A DNA stretch of 64,000 nucleotides from contig JADMJV010000012.1 in the NCBI GenBank assembly GCA_018780265.1, forward strand, positions 66,200 through 130,199, read 5' to 3'. This document shows positions 42,017-49,356 of this stretch, piece after piece. Each line of letters starts with the position of its first letter. Within the stretch, counting starts at the first letter, position 1. Under the pieces are notes generated by a model. The model was not told the DNA's origin, did not search any database, and saw only the letters and a program-made list of their open reading frames with translations. The DNA comes from a bacterium (GTDB lineage: Bacteria > Vulcanimicrobiota > Xenobia > Xenobiales > JADMJV01). Both the position numbers and the translations under genes were made by a program.

Positions 42017-43220
42017 GCTGTTTGCCTTGTTGGCCCTGGCGGCAGGGCTGCGCTTCTTTGCTTTGGGAGCGGCCAGTATTCAGATTGACGAGGCCATGTC
42101 GTGGCTGAGCTCGGCCGGTTATCCGGATGTGCATCCGCCGCTGTTTTATTGGATGTTGAACGGCTGGGCGCGGCTGGGGAGTGGTGAATTTTGGTTGCGC
42201 ACTTTGCCGGTGCTGGCCAGTTTGCTGGCGCTGTTTTTGTGGGCCCGGGTTTCGCGCAATCCGCTGAGTGTGCTGCTGCTGGCCACCTCGTTTGCGGAGT
42301 TGCAGCAGGACCGAGAAGTGCGCATGTACGCCTTTTTGGAGTTGTGGGCCGTGGCCCATCTTTGGGCCTTGATGTCGACGCGCTGGTGGTTGGCCGGTTT
42401 GACTCTGTTGGCGGCCTGCTTTACCCACCTGTTTGGGCTGTTTTTGGTTCCGCTGGCCTGGTTTTGGGGCTGTCGTCGACTTTATGGGGTGATGTTGTTG
42501 TGGTTGATGTGGGCGGTCCCGCACTATCTGGGTCAGTTGGACCATCCGTTGGGCTTGCGGCAGGTGCCTACGCTGGCTATGGAGGTCGAGGCGGTAGGTC
42601 GGTTGGTGACGGGACGGGTGGCCGCTTTTGGCGATCCGCTGAGCCTGGTGGCCGGGGCGCTGGGGGTGGCGTGGCTGGCCTGGCGGCCGGTCTGTCCGGC
42701 CTGGGTGTATTACTGGGCGCTGGGGCCCTGGCTGTCGCTGTGGTTGGTGTCGCGATTTACCCCCATTCAGCTGTTTGAATTTAAGTACCTGGTATGGACA
42801 TTGCCGGCCTGGACGCTTTTGTTGGCCTCGAGTATGCCGCTTGTCTGGTTTTGGGTGGGGGTTAATTTGTGGGGGGCGATTCCCTGGCTGTTGTGGCCCG
42901 ATCAGACCATGGCCGACTGGCGAGGGGTGGCCGATCGGGTCCGTCCAGCAGGGCTGCCAGTGGTGGTTCACCCTTCCATGATGGCAGCCCCGTTGTTGTT
43001 TTATGGGCTGGGGCCACCGCGTCTGCAGTTTGTGGACGAGGTGGGCCAGATTCCGCAGGGACCGATGATTTGGGTGAGCACGCCCCATCATCCGTATGTG
43101 GTGAGCCAGGGGTTGCTGCGACATTTGCGGGGTCTGCGTGGGCGCACGGTGTTTCCCTCACGATTGCCGTCTTCGGTGGTGGAGGTCAGCGTGTGGGAAG
43201 GGGAGAAACAGGGGCGCTGA
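41994..43220 (+). CDS. GT39-like integral membrane glycosyltransferase
   Basis: 408 residues if TTG at 41994 is the start, which overlaps the dehydrogenase gene by 23 bases; a later TTG (42027) would cut into the first helix. About nine membrane helices. After the first helix comes IQIDEAMSW, the Asp-Glu pair of the GT39/PMT-type catalytic loop, then DVHPPLFYWML as in ArnT/PMT-like enzymes. The C-terminal 110 residues are soluble. It should move a sugar from a lipid carrier outside the membrane. It is in line with the BMC operon, yet no BMC role is known for such proteins. Confidence 0.72.
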   Translation: MNTLTSSRLFALLALAAGLRFFALGAASIQIDEAMSWLSSAGYPDVHPPLFYWMLNGWARLGSGEFWLRTLPVLASLLALFLWARVSRNPLSVLLLATSFAELQQDREVRMYAFLELWAVAHLWALMSTRWWLAGLTLLAACFTHLFGLFLVPLAWFWGCRRLYGVMLLWLMWAVPHYLGQLDHPLGLRQVPTLAMEVEAVGRLVTGRVAAFGDPLSLVAGALGVAWLAWRPVCPAWVYYWALGPWLSLWLVSRFTPIQLFEFKYLVWTLPAWTLLLASSMPLVWFWVGVNLWGAIPWLLWPDQTMADWRGVADRVRPAGLPVVVHPSMMAAPLLFYGLGPPRLQFVDEVGQIPQGPMIWVSTPHHPYVVSQGLLRHLRGLRGRTVFPSRLPSSVVEVSVWEGEKQGR

Positions 43221-43241
43221 AGTTTCAGGAGGTGGTTAATT

Positions 43242-43697
43242 GTGAGGGTCGTCATCGGCAGTGACCACGGCGGTTACGAATTGAAGAAAGACTTGATCGG
43301 GCTGCTCAAGGAGTTGGGCCACGAGGTGGTCGATTTTGGGACGCATAGCCACGAACCGGTCGATTATCCTGATATCGCCTGTCTGGTGGCTACGGCAGTG
43401 GCCCGCGAGGCCGGGGCGGTGGGGATTATGATCGATGGGGCCGGGACGGGCAGCGCCATGACGGCCAACAAGGTGCCCGGGGTGCGGGCGGCTGCTTGTT
43501 ATGACACCTTTACCGCTCGCAACTCGCGAGAGCACAATCACGCCAACGTTTTGACGCTGGGTTCGCGCAATACGGGTATCGAGATCGCTCGCGAGATTGT
43601 GAAGGTGTGGCTGTCGTCGTCTTTTGGGGGCAGCCGGCACCAACGGCGGATTGAGAAGATGCTCCAGGTGGAGCGTCGCTTTATGCGAGAGAACTGA
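43242..43697 (+). CDS. RpiB-like sugar-phosphate isomerase, catalytic Cys replaced
   Basis: 151 residues, GTG start with AGGAGG upstream. RpiB/LacAB fold: VVIGSDHGGYELK, ANKVPGVRAA, NSREHNHANVLTLG, GGSRHQRRIEK. Classical RpiB has Cys in LICGTGIG; here the segment reads MIDGAGTG, with Asp in its place. The Glu that replaces the Cys function in mycobacterial RpiB is not evident either (Ser in that position). It may isomerise ribose 5-phosphate by another residue or act on a different sugar phosphate. Its place beside DeoC fits sugar-phosphate microcompartments. Confidence 0.85.
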   Translation: MRVVIGSDHGGYELKKDLIGLLKELGHEVVDFGTHSHEPVDYPDIACLVATAVAREAGAVGIMIDGAGTGSAMTANKVPGVRAAACYDTFTARNSREHNHANVLTLGSRNTGIEIAREIVKVWLSSSFGGSRHQRRIEKMLQVERRFMREN

Positions 43698-43701
43698 CTT
43701 C

Positions 43702-43971
43702 GTGTTTCTGGGACTGGTGCGCGGTACGGTGGTGGCCTCCCACAAGGACCCGGGGCTGGAGGGCGCTATTTTGCGTATTGTCCAGCCGGTCAATCACGAC
43801 CGCAGCAACGCCGGGAAGTTGCTGATTGCGGTGGACAACGTGGCCGCCCGCGAGGGAGATCTGGTCTACCTGGTAAAGGGCAAAGAAGCCTGTATCCCCT
43901 GGAAAACCAACGCGCTGGCCCCGATTGACGCGGCCATTGTGGGTCTGGTCGAGGGGATGCATCTGTCGTGA
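43702..43971 (+). CDS. Pentameric BMC shell vertex protein (EutN/CcmL), second copy
   Basis: 89 residues from GTG at 43702, 4 bases after the rpiB-like stop. Core MFLGLVRGTVVASHKDPGLEG and DAAIVGLVEGMHL match the EutN/CcmL fold. A longer frame upstream is out of character and was not used. Overlaps the third copy by 4 bases. Confidence 0.9.
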   Translation: MFLGLVRGTVVASHKDPGLEGAILRIVQPVNHDRSNAGKLLIAVDNVAAREGDLVYLVKGKEACIPWKTNALAPIDAAIVGLVEGMHLS

Positions 43972-44225
43972 TTATTGGGCAGGTGCTGGGCTCGCTGTGG
44001 GCCTCGCAACAGGATCCGGGATTTGACGGTCAGGCTCTGAAGCTGGTGTTGCCTCAAGAGGGAATTACGCTGCTGGTGGTGGACCCGTTGGGGGCCCGAG
44101 TGGGCGATACGGTGCTGGTGGTGTATGAAGGAAGCTCGTCGCGTCTCTGCCTGGGCAGCGATTCGACACCCGCGGAAGCGGTGATTGTGGGCATAGTAGA
44201 TCGAATGGATGTGGCTGGAGGATAG
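43968..44225 (+). CDS. Pentameric BMC shell vertex protein (EutN/CcmL), third copy
   Basis: 85 residues. [21 protein letters not shown] at the start and [15 protein letters not shown] at the end are the family signatures. GTG or ATG-like overlap with the second copy indicates coupled translation. Having three divergent pentamers with one hexamer suggests vertex types with different partners. Confidence 0.9.
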   Translation: MIIGQVLGSLWASQQDPGFDGQALKLVLPQEGITLLVVDPLGARVGDTVLVVYEGSSSRLCLGSDSTPAEAVIVGIVDRMDVAGG

Positions 44226-44226
44226 C

Positions 44227-45156
44227 GTGGATATCGAAGCTTTGGTGGCCAAAATCACCGCGGAAGTCGTCAATGAGCTGAAGCAGCAGGGCGTGGTTGA
44301 CGTTGACCGCCTGCCTCCTCCGGGTCGGTTTCAGACGCTGCCAGTGGCCTCAGACGGAAAAGTCTGTCAGGCCAAGTTGAGCGGCGAGTGCGCCGGGGTG
44401 GGCTGCTGTAGTCAGTTGATTCCGGAGCAGGTTCGCCAGGTGTTTCAGTGCGGGGCGGACCGCGTGGGCAATATGCTGGGCGGCAAGGTGGATCATGACC
44501 TGGCCGCCATGATCGACCACACTTTGCTGAAGGCGGACGCCACTCGCGATGAGGTGCTGGCGTTGTGTCACGAGGCCCGTCAGTACAAGTTTGCTTCGGT
44601 GTGTATCAATCCGGGCTGGGTCAAGACCGCCTCGGAGGCGCTTACGGGCAGCGGTGTCAAGGTTTGCACGGTGGTGGGCTTTCCGCTGGGGGCCACGACC
44701 ACGCTGAGCAAGGTGATGGAGACGCGCGATTCGATTGCGGCTGGGGCCGATGAGATCGATATGGTGATCAACATCGGAGCCTTGAAGAACCGCCAGGACG
44801 ACTGGGTCGAGTCAGATATTCAGGAAGTGGTGCGGGCCGCTCAGGGCAAGATCACCAAGACGATTTTTGAGACGGCCCTTCTTTCCGATGAGGAAGTGAT
44901 TCGCGCCTGCACCATGGCCAAACGGGCCGGGGCTGATTTTGTGAAGACGTCGACGGGCTTTGGGCCGGGTGGGGCGACCTCGCATCACGTGAGTCTGATG
45001 CGCAAGACGGTGGGTCCACTGATGGGCGTGAAGGCGTCGGGCGGAATCCGGGACCTGGAGACGGCCCGTCAGATGGTGGAGGCGGGGGCTACTCGCATCG
45101 GCGCCAGCGCCTCGGTCAAGATTGTGCGCGGCGAGCAGGGAACGGGTAGCTACTGA
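44227..45156 (+). CDS. deoC: Deoxyribose-phosphate aldolase with N-terminal BMC-targeting and Cys-rich extension
   Basis: 309 residues from GTG at 44227 (GGAGG 8 bases before). It cleaves 2-deoxyribose 5-phosphate to glyceraldehyde 3-phosphate and acetaldehyde. The first 20 residues ([20 protein letters not shown]) look like an encapsulation peptide. Residues 45-90 hold a Cys-rich part ([15 protein letters not shown], then QCGADRVG) before the TIM barrel starts at IDHTLLK. The Schiff-base Lys is Lys240 in FVKTSTGFG, with [10 protein letters not shown] after it. The total is about 60-90 residues longer than housekeeping DeoC. Source of aldehyde for the BMC dehydrogenase. Confidence 0.93.
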   Translation: MDIEALVAKITAEVVNELKQQGVVDVDRLPPPGRFQTLPVASDGKVCQAKLSGECAGVGCCSQLIPEQVRQVFQCGADRVGNMLGGKVDHDLAAMIDHTLLKADATRDEVLALCHEARQYKFASVCINPGWVKTASEALTGSGVKVCTVVGFPLGATTTLSKVMETRDSIAAGADEIDMVINIGALKNRQDDWVESDIQEVVRAAQGKITKTIFETALLSDEEVIRACTMAKRAGADFVKTSTGFGPGGATSHHVSLMRKTVGPLMGVKASGGIRDLETARQMVEAGATRIGASASVKIVRGEQGTGSY

Positions 45157-45185
45157 ACTCTACCTTAACTCTGGAGGCGGTCATT

Positions 45186-45872
45186 TTGCGCCGTCAACCT
45201 TTGCGCGACGCGCAAGAGTTGTTGGTGTTGTTTTCGCCACAGGGGCGGTTTGACTGCGTCTCGCGGATTTCCGTGAAGCGGACCGGTCTGCTGGAGCCGC
45301 TCACTTGCATTGTGGCTCATTTGCGGCTGGGTCGGTCGCTGCCGGTACTGCAGGAAGTGGGTCTGGAGCGGACTTTTCCCGAAATTTTGTCGGACTTCGA
45401 TCGGTTGGAGTTGGCCGGCTATCTGCTGAATTTGTGGGTCGAGGCTTTTCCGTCCCAGTCGGACTCGGTGGACCCCTATCGGCTTTTGCGATTGTCGCTG
45501 GATTCGTTGGAGGCCGGCCTGGAGCCGGTCTGGCTGGTCACGTGGACGGAGTTGCAGGTGATGCGGTTGTTGGGAGGTGCCCCCCAAACTCGGCGCTGTC
45601 TGCGTTGCGGCGCTCAGTCCCCGGGCTGGTTTTCGGTGGAGGCGGGAGGGGCGCTTTGTGGTGGGTGCCGCTCGTCTGGTTGCGTCCAGGTGGATGGGTC
45701 GGTTTTGGAGTGGCTGGCATTTCTGCAGCGGGCCAGTTTGCTGAAGTTGGCGGCGGCTCAGCCGGCGGCAGCGGCGGTAATGGCCGGTCGCAAGTTGATG
45801 GCGAGTTGGGTGAGGCAGGTGTTCCCTCGTCTGGCCAGATTTGGAGGGGTACATGCGAATCCTGGCCATTGA
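45186..45872 (+). CDS. recO: DNA repair protein RecO
   Basis: 228 residues from TTG at 45186 (GGAGG 8 bases upstream). The coding pattern extends 5 residues further (LEAVI before LRRQP), which matches the usual RecO N-terminal strand, so CTG at 45171 may be the true start. OB-fold N-domain, helical middle part, and a zinc motif (CLRCG, CGGC). It helps load RecA with RecF/RecR. Shorter than the usual 240-250 residues. Overlaps ruvX by 20 bases. Confidence 0.85.
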   Translation: MRRQPLRDAQELLVLFSPQGRFDCVSRISVKRTGLLEPLTCIVAHLRLGRSLPVLQEVGLERTFPEILSDFDRLELAGYLLNLWVEAFPSQSDSVDPYRLLRLSLDSLEAGLEPVWLVTWTELQVMRLLGGAPQTRRCLRCGAQSPGWFSVEAGGALCGGCRSSGCVQVDGSVLEWLAFLQRASLLKLAAAQPAAAAVMAGRKLMASWVRQVFPRLARFGGVHANPGH

Positions 45873-46290
45873 TTTTGGGCGCAAGCGACTGGGGTTGGCG
45901 CTGTCTGACCCGACTTTGACGGTGGCCAGTCCTTTGCCGGCCTTGACGCGCAAGGGGCAAGAATGGTGGGCCGAGTTGCTGGCTTTGATGGAGAAGCTTG
46001 AAGTGGATGAGGTGGTGGTGGGTCTGCCGCGCAATATGGATGGGAGCAGTGGGCCGGCCGCCGAGATCTGCCGGCGTTTTGCGGCGGATTTGGAGGAGCG
46101 CAGTGGGCTGCGGCCGGTTTTGCTCGATGAGCGATTGACCAGCGTGGCGGCTTCGGCCACTTTGCGCGAGGGGGGGCTGAGCGAGCGGCAGCAGCGGGGC
46201 AAGTTGGATTCGGTGGCGGCCTCTTTGTTGCTTCAGGTGCATTTGCAGCGCAGGGGTACCGTTGCGGCGGGCGAAAAGCCGGCCCCGTGA
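45853..46290 (+). CDS. ruvX: Putative pre-16S rRNA nuclease / Holliday junction resolvase-like (YqgF/RuvX)
   Basis: 145 residues from the ATG at 45853 (GGAGGGG upstream). RNase H-like fold: AIDFGRKRLGLALSD with the first acidic residue, VVVGLPRNMDGSSGP, LLDERLTSVAA and KLDSVAASLLL carrying the others. Acts in 16S rRNA 5' end maturation in E. coli. Overlaps recO before and mltG after, so it is firmly in an operon. Confidence 0.93.
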   Translation: MRILAIDFGRKRLGLALSDPTLTVASPLPALTRKGQEWWAELLALMEKLEVDEVVVGLPRNMDGSSGPAAEICRRFAADLEERSGLRPVLLDERLTSVAASATLREGGLSERQQRGKLDSVAASLLLQVHLQRRGTVAAGEKPAP

Positions 46291-47297
46291 AATGGTTGGT
46301 TCGTGCCTTTTTCCTGATTGTGCTGCTGGCCCTGGCCGGCGTGGCAGGAGCTTATTATCTCTTTGATAAGCTGATTACGCCGGCCAATCCCGAGGCTAAG
46401 GCGCCGGTCATTTTTGAAGTTCGTCAGGGGATGCTGGGCGGCGAAGTGGCCCACGAGTTGGCCGCCCAAGGGCTGATTAAGGATGAGTTTGCTTTTCGGA
46501 TGCTGCTTCGCTTTCACCCCAAGGGAAAGAATATGCGGGTAGGCATCTACTCGCTGTCGCCCGCGGAGACGCCCTGGAAGTTGTTTGAGCAGCTGCAGAC
46601 GGCCAAGAGTCTGACTCGCAAGGCGACCTTTCCCGAGGGCCTGGTCATCCATCAGGTGGCGGAGATTGCCCATAAGTCCAATTTGATCAAGGACCCGGCT
46701 CGCTTTCGGCAGATGGCCTTTCATGATGGCAAGTCGTTCGGGGAGATGTTTCCGGCCAATCTGGAAGGGTATCTGTTGCCGGATACCTACGAGTTTCCGT
46801 ATAAGTGCGATGAACAGGTGGTCTTGCAAAGATTTACCGACGAGTTTCGCAGTCACGTTGAGCCGCTCTGGGCGAAGTATAAGGCCAAGAGTCCGCTGCA
46901 GGACTTGAATCAGGTGGTGATTTTGGCCAGTCTGGTGGAGCGTGAGTCGCAGGTGGATGGGGAGCGCCCTTTGATTGCCGGTGTCTACATCAATCGGATT
47001 CGCAAGGGCATGCGCTTGGAGTGTGACGCGACGATTCAGTACGCGCTGGGGAAACAGAAGCCCATTCTGACTTTCGAGGATTTGAAGATCGACAGTCCTT
47101 ACAACACATACCGGGTCGAGGGGTTGCCGCCGGGCCCGATAGCTAATCCGGGGATTCGTTCGCTGAAGGCCGCGATGGCACCAACCCCATCCAAGTTTTT
47201 CTTTTATGTGCGTAACGACATCAAGAATGACGGTAGTCATGTGTTTGGCAAGACGTATGATGAACACATTGCCAACTGCAACCGTTATCAGCGCTAG
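46287..47297 (+). CDS. mltG: Endolytic murein transglycosylase MltG (YceG-like)
   Basis: 336 residues, GTG start. One N-terminal membrane helix, a LysM-like segment, then the YceG domain. The catalytic Glu is in LASLVERESQ, followed by GVYINRIRKGMRLECDATIQYALG and YNTYRVEGLPPGPIANPG, all family hallmarks. It cuts nascent glycan strands at the inner membrane to end their growth. Confidence 0.94.
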   Translation: MKWLVRAFFLIVLLALAGVAGAYYLFDKLITPANPEAKAPVIFEVRQGMLGGEVAHELAAQGLIKDEFAFRMLLRFHPKGKNMRVGIYSLSPAETPWKLFEQLQTAKSLTRKATFPEGLVIHQVAEIAHKSNLIKDPARFRQMAFHDGKSFGEMFPANLEGYLLPDTYEFPYKCDEQVVLQRFTDEFRSHVEPLWAKYKAKSPLQDLNQVVILASLVERESQVDGERPLIAGVYINRIRKGMRLECDATIQYALGKQKPILTFEDLKIDSPYNTYRVEGLPPGPIANPGIRSLKAAMAPTPSKFFFYVRNDIKNDGSHVFGKTYDEHIANCNRYQR

Positions 47298-47316
47298 ATC
47301 GTAGGAGGAAAGGGTC

Positions 47317-47940
47317 ATGATTATTGGTGTCGCGGGAGGTTCTGGGTCGGGGAAGACGACGGTGGCGAGGCGGTTGGTGGAAATTTTTGCGGAGCCTCGC
47401 ATTGTTCAGTTGATTGCTCAGGATGCCTACTATCGAGATCAGGCTCACCTCAGTGTCGAAGAGCGACAACAGATCAACTATGACCACCCGCTGGCTTTCG
47501 ACAATGACTTGTTGGCTCAGCATTTGAGCGCGCTTCGCCGGGGGGAGAGTATCGAGCAGCCGATTTATTCGTTTTTGAAGCACACTCGCCTGGACGAGAC
47601 GCACTCCATCAAGCCTGCCAAAATTACTATTTTAGAAGGGATCCTGGTGCTGGAGGATGCCCGTTTGCGGGATTTGTGCGACATCAAAGTCTACGTGGAT
47701 ACGGACTCGGACGAGCGGTTTATTCGGCGTCTGAGCCGCGACATGATGGAGCGAGGGCGTTCGCTGGATTCGGTAATCGACCAGTATCTGACGTCAGTGC
47801 GACCTATGCATTTGCAATTTGTGGAAGCGACCAAGCGTTACGCCGATGTAATCATCCCCGGGGGAGGTAATAACGATGTGGCGGTGGGCTTGCTGGTAGC
47901 TCGAATTAAAGCCCGTGTGGTCGAGATGAGTCAGTCCTAA
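47317..47940 (+). CDS. udk: Uridine kinase
   Basis: 207 residues. P-loop IIGVAGGSGSGKTTVARRL, then QDAYYRD, NYDHPLAFD, ILEGILVL and RRLSRDMMERGR are the Udk motifs. Phosphorylates uridine or cytidine in salvage. Strong ribosome site (AGGAGG). Ends a run of overlapping housekeeping genes; 125 bases separate it from pilT. Confidence 0.94.
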   Translation: MIIGVAGGSGSGKTTVARRLVEIFAEPRIVQLIAQDAYYRDQAHLSVEERQQINYDHPLAFDNDLLAQHLSALRRGESIEQPIYSFLKHTRLDETHSIKPAKITILEGILVLEDARLRDLCDIKVYVDTDSDERFIRRLSRDMMERGRSLDSVIDQYLTSVRPMHLQFVEATKRYADVIIPGGGNNDVAVGLLVARIKARVVEMSQS

Positions 47941-48065
47941 AGGAAACCCAAAAGGAAAACCTTGGTTGGGGTTGAACTTGCTGGCCTGTTGGAATGAACG
48001 TGGGTAGCAGTCTGGCATGGCCCTTTCCGAGGTGGTGCTGATGAGAACAGGAAGGTTAATCGATT

Positions 48066-49154
48066 ATGGCGCTTGCGCAACCTATGCGGTACACGATGGA
48101 CGAGTTGCTGAGAATTACGGTGGAGCGTGGTGCTTCCGATCTGCATCTGACCGTCGGCCTTCCTCCTGTTTTGCGAATCAATGGCTCGCTGGTGGCGACT
48201 GAGTACGCGCGACTGTCGCCGGAAGAGTCCAAGCGCCTTGTCTACAGTATTCTGAACGATAAACAGAAGGAAAAGTTTGAAAAGACCTGGGAACTTGATT
48301 GTTCCCATGGCGTCCGAGGGTTCGGTCGCTTCCGGGTTAACGTATTTCGTCAGCGCGGTGTGGTGGGCGCCTGTTTGCGAGCCATCACCAATAGTGTGGC
48401 CGCTCGCACTGAACTCAATCTGCCGCGCATCGTCGAGGACATGGTTAATCGCCCCCACGGTCTGATTCTGGTCACCGGGGCTACAGGTGCCGGCAAGTCT
48501 ACGACTCTGGCTTGCATGTTGGATATTTTGAACCAGACTCAGAGTTTTCACATCATCACGATTGAGGATCCGATTGAGTATATCCATCCTCACAAGAAGT
48601 CGATGATTAATCAGCGTGAGGTGGGGCACGATACGCTGACCTGGTCTAACGCGTTGAAGGCGACTCTGCGAGAAGATCCGGATGTGATTCTGGTAGGTGA
48701 GATGCGCGATCAGGAGACCATTGCCGGTACGCTTACGGCGGCAGAAACGGGTCACTTGGTGTTCTCTACTTTGCATACCTGTGATGCTTCTCAGACGATT
48801 GAGCGCGTGGTGGATGTCTTTCCTCCCCATCATCAACAGCAAATTCGTGTGCAACTTTCTTCCGTGTTGGAAGGGGTGGTCTCGCAGCAGTTGGTCCCTC
48901 ACGCTGCAGGCGTTGGACGTGTTCCAGCGGTAGAGATTTTGATTGCAACCCCTGCAATCCGCAACCTCATCCGAGAAGGAAAGACGCATCAAATCTATAA
49001 TGCAATCCAAACTGGCTCGAAACTAGGGATGCAAACGATGGAGCAGTCGCTTTACGAACTAGTTCAGGGTAAGATGGTAACTCCAGAGGAGGCGTTGGCT
49101 CATACGATGCATCCAGATGATTTCAAGCGGATGGTCGAGAATAGTCGGCGATAA
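48066..49154 (+). CDS. pilT: Type IV pilus retraction ATPase PilT
   Basis: 362 residues. N-terminal PAS-like part (LRITVERGASDLHLTVG), Walker A VTGATGAGKSTT (about 136-147), the Asp box region IEDPIEYIH, Walker B DPDVILVGEMRD, the His box TLHTCDASQTIERVVDVF and a C-terminal AIRNLIREGKTHQI helix, the PilT-type AIRNLIRE motif. It disassembles the pilus for twitching. AGGAAGG is the ribosome site. First of the pilus cluster; no PilB lies nearby. Confidence 0.95.
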   Translation: MALAQPMRYTMDELLRITVERGASDLHLTVGLPPVLRINGSLVATEYARLSPEESKRLVYSILNDKQKEKFEKTWELDCSHGVRGFGRFRVNVFRQRGVVGACLRAITNSVAARTELNLPRIVEDMVNRPHGLILVTGATGAGKSTTLACMLDILNQTQSFHIITIEDPIEYIHPHKKSMINQREVGHDTLTWSNALKATLREDPDVILVGEMRDQETIAGTLTAAETGHLVFSTLHTCDASQTIERVVDVFPPHHQQQIRVQLSSVLEGVVSQQLVPHAAGVGRVPAVEILIATPAIRNLIREGKTHQIYNAIQTGSKLGMQTMEQSLYELVQGKMVTPEEALAHTMHPDDFKRMVENSRR

Positions 49155-49175
49155 TTTGGAAGAAGGGTGGATACG

Positions 49176-49244
49176 ATGGGAAGTATCTTTTGGTGGATTG
49201 TTCCGTTAGCGGTTATCATTGTCGGACAAATGACAACGATGTAG
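49176..49244 (+). CDS. Possible 22-residue membrane peptide between pilT and pilC
   Basis: ATG at 49176 with GGAAGAAGGG upstream. The product begins MGSIFWWIVPLAVIIVGQ, a single hydrophobic stretch, and ends in a few polar residues. It lies in the 202-base gap between two pilus genes. Whether it is made is unknown; there is no homologue I recognise. Confidence 0.35.
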   Translation: MGSIFWWIVPLAVIIVGQMTTM

Positions 49245-49356
49245 TATCGGTTGTAGTTTGGCGAGTGTCGAGTCGGTGGTTCGTGAGGTTTCTGTTTTAG
49301 GAATTGATGAGCTTCCCTCGGACTAGACCACGTCGGTAATTGGAGGAAGAGGTCGG

